From NCBI GenBank assembly GCA_025350815.1, contig JANXXE010000057.1, positions 1-61,610 on the forward strand: DNA of 61,610 nucleotides, read 5' to 3'. Every line of letters begins with the position of its first letter. Positions within the stretch are counted from its first letter, which is position 1. Shown one piece after another: positions 27,841 through 35,893 of this stretch. The translations under genes were made by a program, and so were the position numbers. The notes beneath the pieces were generated by a model. That model was not told the origin of the DNA. It did not search any database and worked only from the letters and a program-made list of their open reading frames with translations. This DNA is from Myxococcales bacterium. GTDB lineage: Bacteria > Myxococcota_A > Polyangia > Fen-1088.

Positions 27841-28753
27841 GCGCCGCCGGGCGTTTGAGGACCCGGAAGTCGGGGAACGATGTGACAGGCAGGGTGATGT
27901 GCAGAGGCGGGGCCTCACCACGATCTCGGTGCCGCGCCAGCCACTCCATCGCCGGACCCGCTGCCGATGGCATTTCCACGGTCGCCCACAGACGGCCCTC
28001 GCGCACCCAGCGCTGCCCGAAGGCGGGTGAGCCGTCACAACCGATGATCGGCGTGGCCAGTAGCGATTCGTCGTTGGCAAGGCTGGCGGCGTCACGGACC
28101 GCCTGGCGGACGCCCAGGGCCATCTCGTCGTTCTGTGCCGCGAACAGGTCTGGCAATCCCTCGCCGTTGCGGCCCGTCTGCCACCAACTGGCGAAGGCCA
28201 TGCGTGCGCCTTCGCTGGTCCAGTCGGCCTCAAGAATGATCACCTTGACGGTGCCGTCATTCAACTGTTCGTGCAGACCTTCCAGCCGCCGCCGCGCAGA
28301 CGACGTCCGCGCAGGACCCGTGACGCACAGGATGCTGCCACCGTCCGGCAGGGCGACCTGGACCTGACGCCCCTGGATGCGCCCGATATCGACTTGATCC
28401 GGCGTGACACAAAAGACCGGGACGTCGGGACGCTGACGCGCGACGGCCTCAAGATAGTCCGCCTCGCGGTTCAGCAGGCCCCACGCGATGCCGGCTGATA
28501 CGGCCGCTTGTGCGGTCTGCCCCAGTACGTCGTCGTGGACAGGATTGACCAGCACGGCGGTCAGGGGTGGCGACGCGCCCGGTGCGATGGCCTCGGCAAT
28601 CTGCGCGACCTGCTTGTCGGCGTTGTTGCGCGCGGCGATTACGCGCAGGTCCATGCCAAAACGCGCCGCCGCCGCTCCCGCGTCGTCCCTCAGGCGCTGC
28701 TGGTAGTCGTTGTCCAGGTTGAGCAGAAACAGGCCAACAGCAGGGCGCGACAT
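27830..28753 (-). CDS. Periplasmic-binding-protein-like sugar-binding protein without signal peptide
   Basis: 307 residues with the type 1 periplasmic binding fold (RbsB/LacI-sensor type): VGLFLLNLDNDYQQRLRDD at the N-terminus, VNPVHDDVLGQ, VSAGIAWGLLNRE, ILCVTGPARTSSARRR, FAAQNDEMALGVRQAV and PIIGCDGSPA match the usual strand-hinge motifs. Residue 1 begins almost directly on the first beta strand, so there is no export signal and no helix-turn-helix. It therefore looks cytoplasmic, either an orphan sensor or a protein whose partner is elsewhere. The nearest upstream DNA holds a 23-bp tandem repeat and a truncated barrel gene. No ABC permease or ATPase is adjacent. Confidence 0.8.
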   Translation of the reverse strand: MSRPAVGLFLLNLDNDYQQRLRDDAGAAAARFGMDLRVIAARNNADKQVAQIAEAIAPGASPPLTAVLVNPVHDDVLGQTAQAAVSAGIAWGLLNREADYLEAVARQRPDVPVFCVTPDQVDIGRIQGRQVQVALPDGGSILCVTGPARTSSARRRLEGLHEQLNDGTVKVIILEADWTSEGARMAFASWWQTGRNGEGLPDLFAAQNDEMALGVRQAVRDAASLANDESLLATPIIGCDGSPAFGQRWVREGRLWATVEMPSAAGPAMEWLARHRDRGEAPPLHITLPVTSFPDFRVLKRPAAPKR

Positions 28754-28768
28754 CCCGTTAATTGTTAC

Positions 28769-28814
28769 ACGATCCAGGCCCTGTCCGAAGCACGATCCAG
28801 GTCCTGTCCGAAGC
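28769..28814. repeat. Tandem 23-bp direct repeat (two copies)
   Basis: Two adjacent 23-bp copies, 28769-28791 and 28792-28814, begin ACGATCCAGG and end CTGTCCGAAGC, with a single C/T difference. They lie in the short spacer between the binding-protein gene and the truncated outer-membrane barrel gene. The repeat may be a by-product of a deletion or slippage event that also removed the end of the barrel gene, or a binding site. Confidence 0.75.
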
Positions 28815-28885
28815 CCGCCTGCGCCCCCAGGCGCTGTCCCGGTAGCTGGGATGGGCCAGGCCGAAGCGGTGGCACCGGCGGTAGA

Positions 28886-29710
28886 TCAAGGTGGGCTTGC
28901 GGTCGAGTTCACGGGCCGTCTGTCGGACAGCCGCGACGGGTGTGCCGATGAAACGCGCCAGGGCTGGTATGCGACGGTGGCCAGGGCCCGCAGGCCGCGC
29001 GGATCGAATCCGTCCGCCGAGCTTCCGGCCAGCGCGCTGCCGACGCCCGCCTGCAACGTCCAACCGTACGCCAAGGGCGCGCGCACCCCCAGGATGACCT
29101 CGACCGGAACCGGCTTTTCGGCCGACGCGTGCCGATGCAACTCGCCGGCGGCGTATGCCTCGCCTTGGATCCATAGGCGCCGGGGCAGCAACTGCAACGC
29201 CAGCGCCGCGCCCGCCGTGGCCTCGCCGCCCAGAACTTCCCCCGACAGATCGCTGCGGCGTCGCACGTTGTAGCCTGCTGTGATGGCGCCGCACAGCCGG
29301 CCGTGCTCGAAGCCGGCCACCAGGCGGGGGCGGGCGCTCGGGCGTCCCTCGCTGGCGAGGCTGGCGGCCGAAGCGGTCGGCAGGGGCGTCGTCAGGGCAA
29401 TGTTCAGGCGGAACCCGGTCAGTCGCGAGCGCTCGACCAGTCGCAGCTTGGCCGCAAGGTCGATGTTGCCCCACCAGGTGCGGGTCTCACGGCCCTGCGG
29501 CAGGATCGAATTGTCGGCTCGCAGCGCGATGTAGCTCGCCGGCAATCCTGGGCCCGGCTGTGCGGTCAGCAGCGGGCTTGTCACAGAGGGCCGCAGCTCA
29601 AACGCCGTCGCCAGATCGGCCGTGGCGACGGACGCGGTGATGATGCCGATGGCGATCAGCGGATGGACCGCTGTTCTCGCACGGCTAAAACAACCGCCGC
29701 CCGGTGCCAT
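28886..29710 (-). CDS. Outer-membrane beta-barrel domain protein, apparently lacking the usual OmpA domain
   Basis: 274 residues from ATG at 29710, with GGAGG 6 nt upstream. A signal peptide covers about 1-36. The rest alternates hydrophobic beta strands with short turns (LVAGFEHGRLCGAITAGYNV, VEVILGVRAPLAYGWTLQAGVGSAL), as in the N-terminal barrel of large myxobacterial OmpA-family proteins. In those, the barrel is followed by Asp-rich repeats and a peptidoglycan-binding OmpA domain. Here the barrel ends near ATVAYQPW and only about 23 unrelated residues follow before the stop. I see no OmpA domain in any frame downstream. It may be a truncated gene product or a free-standing barrel. Confidence 0.65.
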   Translation of the reverse strand: MAPGGGCFSRARTAVHPLIAIGIITASVATADLATAFELRPSVTSPLLTAQPGPGLPASYIALRADNSILPQGRETRTWWGNIDLAAKLRLVERSRLTGFRLNIALTTPLPTASAASLASEGRPSARPRLVAGFEHGRLCGAITAGYNVRRRSDLSGEVLGGEATAGAALALQLLPRRLWIQGEAYAAGELHRHASAEKPVPVEVILGVRAPLAYGWTLQAGVGSALAGSSADGFDPRGLRALATVAYQPWRVSSAHPSRLSDRRPVNSTASPP

Positions 29711-29814
29711 CTTGCCTCCGATCTACCAGAGTAAATCATCGGCATTTCCGGCCCCTTCCTGAGGAAAGGGCCGGCTGGCCTTGGCGCGTGTGCGTGGCTG
29801 TCGTGTCCGGTGGG

Positions 29815-30639
29815 CTAAAAACAGGCCCAGCGCAGATTGGCGGCGTTTCCAAGGCACAGGCAGCGGCGGGCGCGCCCGCCGTCGGGTGCGCTGTCGCAAA
29901 CGTTGCCCATGGTCATGCACGTCGTGCCAGCCGGATTGGGTGCATCGCAAGCGGCGGCGGGCGCTGCGTCCCCCTGGCCGCCGCCGCAGCGCCACTGGTT
30001 CTGGATGCAGACGCATCCGGCGGCGCCGCCTGCGCCCTGGCAGAACGTTCCCGGGGTGCATGTCATGCCATCGGCGTTGGCGGGACACATCCCGGCGTTC
30101 GGGTTAGCCGCGCCGCCGTCGGGCGTTACGCAGGCACCGCACAACAGGACCGCCCCCTCGCATTTGCAGGTGCGCGTTCCCTGATTGTTCCCTTGGCCGC
30201 CGCAGGTGGTGCTGCAGTCCGCGGTGCAGGCCATACCGGCCTGACACATGGCCGGCGGGGTCGTATCCGGGCGTACACCCGCGTCGCGGATCATGCCCTG
30301 GCCACCCTGACCACCGGCACCAGCCGCGCCGCCAGCGCCGCCTGTGCCCGCTGATCCGCCCCTGCCGCCTGTTCCGGCCGCACCACCGGTTCCGGCTGAT
30401 CCGCCGCTGCCGGCCGATCCGCTGCCGGCCGCGCCACCGGTTCCCGCGGTCGAGCCGCCCGTGCCCGTCGTTGACCCGCCAGAGCCACCACTGCTTTGCC
30501 CGTTGGCGCTGGCGTCGTTGTCGCCGCCGTCGCTGGTGGTGGACTTCTTGTCCGAGCCACAGCCATAAACAGCCAGGGCCAGCGTAAGCGCTGTGCCAAT
30601 CAAGGTGGTCAGAACGGGAGTGCGGGTCATACGGGTCAT
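29815..30639 (-). CDS. Lipoprotein with Gly/Ser/Thr-rich linker and cysteine-rich C-terminal domain
   Basis: 274 residues. The start at 30639 is set by AGGAG 5 nt upstream; a longer in-frame form has no such site. The signal ends AVYGC, so C27 is probably lipidated. Residues about 50-125 are a low-complexity linker built on repeated GTGG and GSGG units. Residues about 135-274 hold many paired cysteines (CQAGMACTADCSTTC, CKCEGAVLLCGAC, CVCIQNQWRC, CLCLG), which should form disulfides outside the cytoplasm. This lipidated anchor, flexible tether and Cys-knot head is common in Myxococcota. Function unknown. Confidence 0.8.
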   Translation of the reverse strand: MTRMTRTPVLTTLIGTALTLALAVYGCGSDKKSTTSDGGDNDASANGQSSGGSGGSTTGTGGSTAGTGGAAGSGSAGSGGSAGTGGAAGTGGRGGSAGTGGAGGAAGAGGQGGQGMIRDAGVRPDTTPPAMCQAGMACTADCSTTCGGQGNNQGTRTCKCEGAVLLCGACVTPDGGAANPNAGMCPANADGMTCTPGTFCQGAGGAAGCVCIQNQWRCGGGQGDAAPAAACDAPNPAGTTCMTMGNVCDSAPDGGRARRCLCLGNAANLRWACF

Positions 30640-30712
30640 GGTGTCTCCTAAGGGATTGATCGCAGCGTTAGGGGCCCTCGTCACGGTATCGTCGTTAAAG
30701 TTTTTTTGTGGG

Positions 30713-31081
30713 CTATTTCAGCCAGGTAGCCCACACATCGGCCGCGTAACCGATCGTGGCGCGGGCCGGCGGCGCGCGGACGATGGGCGTCCGTATCAGC
30801 AGTGGGTCCGCGACCAGGGTCTCCTCGACCCTCGGCCCCGTCGGGGCGCGGTGTTGCAGACCCAGATCCAGGTAGCGCTTGCCGGCGCGGTCGAGCAGCG
30901 CGTCCATTCCGCCGACGCGGGAGGCGACGCTGCGCAATTCGCCCGGCGACATCCCTTTGGCCCCCTTGGCGCCCAGATCGACGAAATGGAACCGGACGCC
31001 GCGATCGCGGAAGAACCGTTCCGCCTTGCGGGTGTCGGCGCATTTCTTGGTGCCGAAGATCTGCAGGCCGTCCAGGCTCAT
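30713..31081 (-). CDS. ArsC/Spx-like glutaredoxin-fold protein
   Basis: 122 residues from ATG at 31081, whose ATGA overlaps the stop of the upstream DUF1684 gene. The thioredoxin-like ArsC/YffB pattern is clear: LQIFGTKKCADTRKAERFF at the N-terminus with a single C14, VDLG after the second strand, and TPIVR with a cis-proline-type TP near residue 97. Members are arsenate reductases, Spx regulators or YffB-type proteins. No ars genes are nearby, so arsenate reduction is not assured. Translational coupling to a DUF1684 protein is the only contextual clue. Confidence 0.82.
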   Translation of the reverse strand: MSLDGLQIFGTKKCADTRKAERFFRDRGVRFHFVDLGAKGAKGMSPGELRSVASRVGGMDALLDRAGKRYLDLGLQHRAPTGPRVEETLVADPLLIRTPIVRAPPARATIGYAADVWATWLK

Positions 31082-31977
31082 TGGTGTCCGTCGTGCCGCT
31101 CGCCGGCTTCGATCGCGACCGGCAGGTGGTTCTGCCGCGGGGGCAGGGGGCAGGTGGCGAAGGCCGTGAACGCGCACGGGGGCGTATAGGCCTTGTTGAA
31201 ATCGAGGACCATCGTGCCGTCCTTGGCGGGCGTGGCATAGACGAAGCGGCCGGCGGCGTAGCTGCCCTTGCCGCTGGTCTTGTCGCGAAAAATGAAAAAA
31301 AGTTCGGTCGCGCCCGGCGTTTCCCAGACGGGATCCAGCGTCAGCGCTTGCCCGGCAAGTTCGAAGCGCACCGTGCCGGGGCTGGACATGGACTCGACGT
31401 AGCCGTAGGCGTTGGGCACGGCGATTTGCACGGGCTGCGCATGCGGGACGAGGCGCGCCGCTACCCGATATTCGGGTCGGGTGGGAAACCAGTGCAGCCC
31501 CTTGAAGGCGGCGCGGGCGGGGCTGTGGCCGTCCTTCAAACGAATGCCCACGCGGCCGTTGCGCTCGACGACGTTCATCATCAGGGCGCCCAGCACGACG
31601 ATGTCCGGCTCGCCCGGGCTGTCCGGACGCAACGTCGCCGTCGTGATTCGCTTGCTCGCCAGTGTTACGCGGGCCGCCGGATCGACCTCGATCGTGACCT
31701 TGCCCTGTGCCAGCCTGAAGAAGCCGCCTTTCGCGGGGGCCGACACCGCGGGTAGCACGATTTCCGCCAAAGGATCGCTGCCAAAGCGGTTGTCGCCTTC
31801 TTTGAGCCAGAAGAGGCCCGTGACGCTCAGCCAGCCACCGTCGCGGGTCAGGCGCGCCTCGCGCGCGCGGTGAAAGGCCTCGATCTCGGATTTGTAGGGG
31901 GCGTCGTCGGCCAGCAAGGGGACATCCAGCAACAGCGGCAGCGCCGCCGCCAGGGCGCCCCAGACACGGTGTTGCAC
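31078..31977 (-). CDS. DUF1684 family secreted protein
   Basis: 299 residues from the GTG at 31977, just before a hydrophobic signal segment (WGALAAALPLLLDVPLLAD); the frame is open further upstream but only as antisense of the ferritin-like gene. The body matches the DUF1684 family: YKSEIEAFHRAREARL, GWLSVTGLFWLKEGDNRFGSDP, then late motifs FFIFRDKTSGKGSYAAGRF, LDFNKAYTPPCAFTAFATCPLPP. The conserved Tyr-Thr-Pro-Pro-Cys-Ala-Phe and Cys-Pro-Leu-Pro-Pro stretch is the family hallmark and may be an active site. Function is not established for the family. The last codons overlap the ArsC-like gene by 4 bp. Confidence 0.85.
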   Translation of the reverse strand: MQHRVWGALAAALPLLLDVPLLADDAPYKSEIEAFHRAREARLTRDGGWLSVTGLFWLKEGDNRFGSDPLAEIVLPAVSAPAKGGFFRLAQGKVTIEVDPAARVTLASKRITTATLRPDSPGEPDIVVLGALMMNVVERNGRVGIRLKDGHSPARAAFKGLHWFPTRPEYRVAARLVPHAQPVQIAVPNAYGYVESMSSPGTVRFELAGQALTLDPVWETPGATELFFIFRDKTSGKGSYAAGRFVYATPAKDGTMVLDFNKAYTPPCAFTAFATCPLPPRQNHLPVAIEAGERHDGHQ

Positions 31978-32091
31978 CGGTTCATGAAACGGACGGGCGC
32001 CCGGGCTGTCAAGTGCGACCGGGGCGTCGCCCGCGCGCGGGGGGCGTGGCCGCAATTCCCGCGGGCTGGTATCGCCGGGGGCGGCGCTGTC

Positions 32092-33003
32092 ATGACCGCG
32101 GATTTGGGACATACTGACGGTGGCATGGACGGCATGCTGCTTTCCCGGGCCGAGATGACCTTCAACTTTGCCGGCGCGCGCCTTGAGCCTGCCCGCGATC
32201 GCGAAGTCCTCGGCTGGATGATGAACCAGTTTCTGTACGGGGAAATCACCGGCATCCAGATCGGGCACTGGCTGTACCAGGCGCCCGACATCGAGGCGGC
32301 GCGCTTTTTGGCGCGGCAGGCGGTCGAGGAGTTCCAGCACGTCGACAATTTCCTGCGCATCATGACCCTGCTGGGCGTCAGCCCCGCGCCCGCGCACCCC
32401 GTGTTGCGGTTTTTGGCCACCGGCATGATGGGCGGATCGTGGGCCGAACACGTGGCGCTGGAAATGGCGGCGGGCGAAGGCTTCGTGCTGATGTGTTTTT
32501 ACGCGATCATCGACACGCTGGATCAACCGCGCGTCGTCGACATCCTGACCCGCGCCGTGAAGCAAGAGGAGCGGCACGTGGCGTTCGGCGAGGCACAGAC
32601 CATGCGGGTCATCGACGGGCGACCTTGGTTGCGGCGGCGCCTGCTGGGACTGAATCTGGTGTCGTTGTGGGCGGTCAGGCGCCTGGCCCGTGTGATGTCC
32701 ACCCGCCTGCCGCAGGATTCGCCTGTGCTGCGCCAGCTGCCCCAGTTCCTGGCGCGGGTGGTGGCGTCGCACGAACTGCGCATGCGGCGCATGGGCCTTC
32801 TCGACGTGCCGCTTGATAGGCTGTCTTCGGTGCGTCGGGCGCTTCTGGTGGCCGAGGCCTATGTCGGCAAGGTGCTGGGGGCGGTGGTCGGGCTGCTGCT
32901 GTGGCCCGTGGGTTTCGTTACCGGTCGGCGAAAACGGCGCCTCACTGACACCTATCTGAGCGATCCCGCGATACAAAAACCGGCGATCACGGACGGGCAA
33001 TAG
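32092..33003 (+). CDS. Ferritin-like diiron protein
   Basis: 303 residues from ATG at 32092; an alternative ATG at 32125 starts with MDGMLLSR. Two ExxH-type half-sites of a four-helix ferritin-like bundle are visible: EEFQHVDNF around residue 75 and EERHVAFGE around 160, with further Glu residues (ITGIQ..., AEHVALEMAAGE) on the partner helices. A C-terminal hydrophobic segment (LGAVVGLLLWPVGFV) before a basic tail may be a membrane anchor. Such proteins bind a diiron centre used for oxidation or hydroxylation, and the substrate here is unknown. The start lies close to the divergent DUF1684 gene, and the end overlaps aroE on the other strand by 17 bp. Confidence 0.75.
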   Translation: MTADLGHTDGGMDGMLLSRAEMTFNFAGARLEPARDREVLGWMMNQFLYGEITGIQIGHWLYQAPDIEAARFLARQAVEEFQHVDNFLRIMTLLGVSPAPAHPVLRFLATGMMGGSWAEHVALEMAAGEGFVLMCFYAIIDTLDQPRVVDILTRAVKQEERHVAFGEAQTMRVIDGRPWLRRRLLGLNLVSLWAVRRLARVMSTRLPQDSPVLRQLPQFLARVVASHELRMRRMGLLDVPLDRLSSVRRALLVAEAYVGKVLGAVVGLLLWPVGFVTGRRKRRLTDTYLSDPAIQKPAITDGQ

Positions 33004-33850
33004 ACCGGCGGCTGCCTGACCGGCGCGCGGCCCGAAGAAGGGGCTCGGCGGGCGGCTTTCGGCCAAGGGCCAGGGCAATTCCGGCCGCGGCCTGGTGAAC
33101 CAGCATGGGCAATCCGTCCTGGTAGCGCGCGATCCGCGAACGCACGGCTTTCGCCAGTGGGGTCGTGGCCCCGTACGCCATTTCCAGCACAGCGGCGCCG
33201 CGCGCGATGCCGTTCAGGCCGGCGCGCGCGTCGTCGCTGTCCCACGCGGCGGCGGGCACCGCCGAGACCAGAATGTCCGCCCCGTCGAGGGCCTTGGCCA
33301 GCGAGCGGGGCGTCCAGGCCGCGACGCTGACGCGGCCCCGGGCGCGCGTTGAAAGCCGCAGACGCAAGGTACGCGCGGCCATTGGCCGCCGGGCAATCAG
33401 CCGCACGCGGGCGCCGGCGCCAATCAGGGCGGTCAGGGCACCGGCCGCCGCCCCCCCTGCGCCGACCATGACGACAATCTGGCCGCGGAGCCGCGTGACC
33501 CCCAGATCGCCGAGTGCCGCCAGCAAGCCCGCGCCGTCGGTGTTTTCGGCCCGGACGGACACCTTGCTGGCGGTTCGGCTGATAATCAGGGTGTTGGCCG
33601 CGCCCGTTGCCCGGACCAGCGTCGAGCGGCTATTGGCCAAGTCGGCGGCCGCGCGTTTGTGGGGGATTGTGACGTTGAGATACCGGTACCCATCGCCCGC
33701 AAGCGTGCGCACGAGCGGGACGAAGCCCGCGGCATCGACGCTGAAGGCCAGGTAGTTTCCCGTGACGCCGAGGACCTTGAACGCGGCCGCGTGAATCGCC
33801 GGCGAGCGGCTTTTGCTGACGTCGCCTCCGAGCACCGCCCCGCGAATCAT
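32987..33850 (-). CDS. aroE: Shikimate dehydrogenase
   Basis: 287 residues. NADP-dependent reduction of 3-dehydroshikimate in the aromatic amino acid pathway. The shikimate site is seen in SKSRSPAIH (12-20), the catalytic lysine K65 in NVTIPHKRA, N86 (GAANT) and D105 (ENTDG). The cofactor loop GAGGAA is at 130-135, followed by RLIARRP for NADP selectivity. The C-terminal LVHQAAAGIALALG is conserved. The start overlaps the xseA stop by ATGA (33847-33850), so it is the last gene of the lipoprotein-xseA-aroE operon. The Arg-rich last 15 residues extend beyond the usual end. Confidence 0.93.
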   Translation of the reverse strand: MIRGAVLGGDVSKSRSPAIHAAAFKVLGVTGNYLAFSVDAAGFVPLVRTLAGDGYRYLNVTIPHKRAAADLANSRSTLVRATGAANTLIISRTASKVSVRAENTDGAGLLAALGDLGVTRLRGQIVVMVGAGGAAAGALTALIGAGARVRLIARRPMAARTLRLRLSTRARGRVSVAAWTPRSLAKALDGADILVSAVPAAAWDSDDARAGLNGIARGAAVLEMAYGATTPLAKAVRSRIARYQDGLPMLVHQAAAGIALALGRKPPAEPLLRAARRSGSRRSIARP

Positions 33851-35250
33851 CCCTTGCGTCCTTTCTCGACGCGCGCGGTGATGTCGCCGTCGCGGAACAG
33901 AACGGTGACAGTGTCGCCAGGCGCCACGGATTTCGCGCTGGTCACGAGTTGGCCGTCGGGTGCGCGCGTGAGGCTGTAGCCGCGTTCCAGTACGTGCAAC
34001 GGTGACAGCGCCTGCAGCTTGCCGGCCAGACTCTCGACGGCGCGACGGCGCGCACCCAGAAGAAGGGCACCCGTGCCGCCGAGACGTCGTTCCAGCAGCG
34101 CCAGGGCCGAGCGCTGTTCGGCGATGCGGCGCGCGGGGTGCGCCCTGAAGATTCTGCCTTCCAGACCGCGCATTGCGGCCCGGCGTTGTCCCATTTGCAC
34201 CCGCAAGGCTGTCCCCGCACGCCCGAGCAGGTCGTCCAGCACTTGTCGGCGTTCGTCGAAAAGGCGCCGCGGATCACCAAGCGTGGTGCGCGCCCGTTCA
34301 AGACGCAGGCGCGCGTTGCGAATCTCGCCCGCGGCGGCGCGGCCCAGTCGGCGCCGGTACAACTGCACCTCGTCTACAAGGTCGGTCGCGACGGGCAGGG
34401 CCAGTTCGGCGGCGGCGGAAGGCGTGGGTGCGCGCAGGTCCGCAACGAAATCCGCGATGGTGAAGTCGGTCTCGTGCCCGACCGCGGAAATCACGGGTAC
34501 CGGACAAGCGGCGATCGCGCGCGCCAGCGCCTCGTCGTTGAACGCCCACAGATCTTCCAGCGAGCCGCCCCCGCGCGCCAGGATGATCAGGTCGACGTCC
34601 GGCACAGTCACCAGACGGCCGAGCGCGGCGATGATACTGGCGGCGGCACCCGCGCCTTGCACGGGCGTGGGCGACAGCAAGATGGGCACTGGATAGCGTC
34701 GGTGGGCAACCCGGATGATGTCCTGGATGACGGCGCCGGTCGGCGATGTCACCACGCCCAGGCGGCGCGGCAGGAACGGCAAGGGGCGCTTGCGGCCGGC
34801 CTCGAATAGGCCTTCAGCGCCAAGCTTGGTTTTGAGTTGTTCGAACGCCAACGCCAGGGCGCCGGCGCCCGCCAGCTCGATCTCCGTGACGGACAACTGG
34901 AACTTGCCGCGCCCCTCGTAGATGGTCAGGCGCCCGCGGCAACGAACCAGCAAGCCATCGTCGGCGCTGAATTTCAGCCGCGCGGCCTCGCGCGAGAACA
35001 TGACGCAGTCAAGCTGCGCGGCTTCGTCCTTGAGGCAAAAATACAGATGCCCCGGTCCGGAGCGCTTAAGGCCGGAGATCTCGCCTTGCACGCGCACGTC
35101 GGCGAAGCGCGCCTCCATCGTCATGCGGGCAGCGCGCACCAGTTCGGCCACCGCCAGGACACGGGGCTGCGTCGCGGTGGGCGCGGCCCCCGCTGCGAAG
35201 CGGCTGTCCAGTGACAGCTGGGGCGACTCGTCGGCGCTTGCTGGTTTCAC
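33847..35250 (-). CDS. xseA: Exodeoxyribonuclease VII large subunit
   Basis: 467 residues, usual length. It forms the catalytic part of the single-strand DNA exonuclease ExoVII. The N-terminal OB-fold (about 26-125) includes ARFADVRVQGEISGLKRSGPGHLYF. The catalytic domain has GVVTSPTGAVIQDI, ILARGGGSLEDLWAFNDE (the conserved active-site stretch) and VISAVGHETDFTIADFVADLRAPTPSAAAE. A coiled-coil region and a C-terminal YSLTR..G..V motif follow. The small-subunit gene xseB usually follows xseA, but here aroE follows with a 4-bp overlap and no xseB is seen in the window. The start overlaps the upstream lipoprotein gene by ATGA. Confidence 0.95.
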   Translation of the reverse strand: MKPASADESPQLSLDSRFAAGAAPTATQPRVLAVAELVRAARMTMEARFADVRVQGEISGLKRSGPGHLYFCLKDEAAQLDCVMFSREAARLKFSADDGLLVRCRGRLTIYEGRGKFQLSVTEIELAGAGALALAFEQLKTKLGAEGLFEAGRKRPLPFLPRRLGVVTSPTGAVIQDIIRVAHRRYPVPILLSPTPVQGAGAAASIIAALGRLVTVPDVDLIILARGGGSLEDLWAFNDEALARAIAACPVPVISAVGHETDFTIADFVADLRAPTPSAAAELALPVATDLVDEVQLYRRRLGRAAAGEIRNARLRLERARTTLGDPRRLFDERRQVLDDLLGRAGTALRVQMGQRRAAMRGLEGRIFRAHPARRIAEQRSALALLERRLGGTGALLLGARRRAVESLAGKLQALSPLHVLERGYSLTRAPDGQLVTSAKSVAPGDTVTVLFRDGDITARVEKGRKG

Positions 35251-35825
35251 TTGCCGCTCCGAGCGGCCGCGCGCTCGTAGTCGGCGGCGCTGGTGCGCAG
35301 CATGTCCAGGTCCGCGATGGCCCGGCGCTTGATCTGTTCCGCGTCGTCGGCGAGACCCGAGAATCCCCAGCGTTTGTCGTCGCCCTTGCGAAACACCAGA
35401 CGCGCCCCGGCGGGCAGGGCGACCTGTCCCTCGGTGTCAGTCGCGTTGACCGGGGCGCCGTCCGGCAGGCCGCCTGCCGCCAGCCGTGTCCAGATGCTGG
35501 GATCGATCTGTCGGACGAAGAGGGCGCGCGCACTTTCGCTGGTCGCCCCGGGCTCGAAACGGGCCAACTGCCGGGCCCGCTCGGTTCCTTCGGGGAAGGC
35601 GCTCAGCAGAATGTCGTACGCCTCGCGGTGGCAGCGCTGGACCGTCATCCAGGACCATCGCGTTTGTTGATCCAGGCTGTCGAACAGGCCGGTGGCATTC
35701 TGGGCGTTCACGGCCGCCGCGAATCGCTGGTAGGCGTCGTCCGGCGTCCGCGCCCCGCGCGCGCAGCCCGTGGTCAGCGCTGCCACGCAGATAAGGCCCG
35801 TCACGTGTCGCGCAGTCAGGATCAC
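35247..35825 (-). CDS. Putative lipoprotein, first gene of the xseA-aroE operon
   Basis: 192 residues from GTG at 35825, which gives a compact signal ending AALTTGC (C21 lipidated); a TTG at 35861 would add 12 residues. The mature part is helical and charged: PDDAYQRFAAAVNAQNATGLFDSLDQQTRWSW near the start, then VALPAGARLVFRKGDDKRWGFSGLADDAEQ. This resembles the small DUF4878/NTF2-like lipoproteins that begin with SPEDAYxxF, but the match is weak. The last codon overlaps the xseA start by ATGA, so it is translationally coupled to a DNA repair gene, for no obvious reason. Confidence 0.75.
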   Translation of the reverse strand: MILTARHVTGLICVAALTTGCARGARTPDDAYQRFAAAVNAQNATGLFDSLDQQTRWSWMTVQRCHREAYDILLSAFPEGTERARQLARFEPGATSESARALFVRQIDPSIWTRLAAGGLPDGAPVNATDTEGQVALPAGARLVFRKGDDKRWGFSGLADDAEQIKRRAIADLDMLRTSAADYERAAARSGK

Positions 35826-35893
35826 ATGCGCCGGAATAGCGGAAAGGCGTCGTCGGGGCAAGTTCGCCCTGTGCTAAAGTCCGCCCCTCGACG

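Noticed and set aside
30680-30712. Possible rho-independent terminator near GGCTGAAATAGCC and a T7 run
   Set aside because: The T-run is on the wrong side of the stem for the gene that ends there, and the stem is only four base pairs.
31978-33078. N-terminal extension of the DUF1684 frame to 666 residues
   Set aside because: This part is antisense to the ferritin-like gene and has shadow-like Gln/His-rich composition; the signal peptide starts at GTG 31977.
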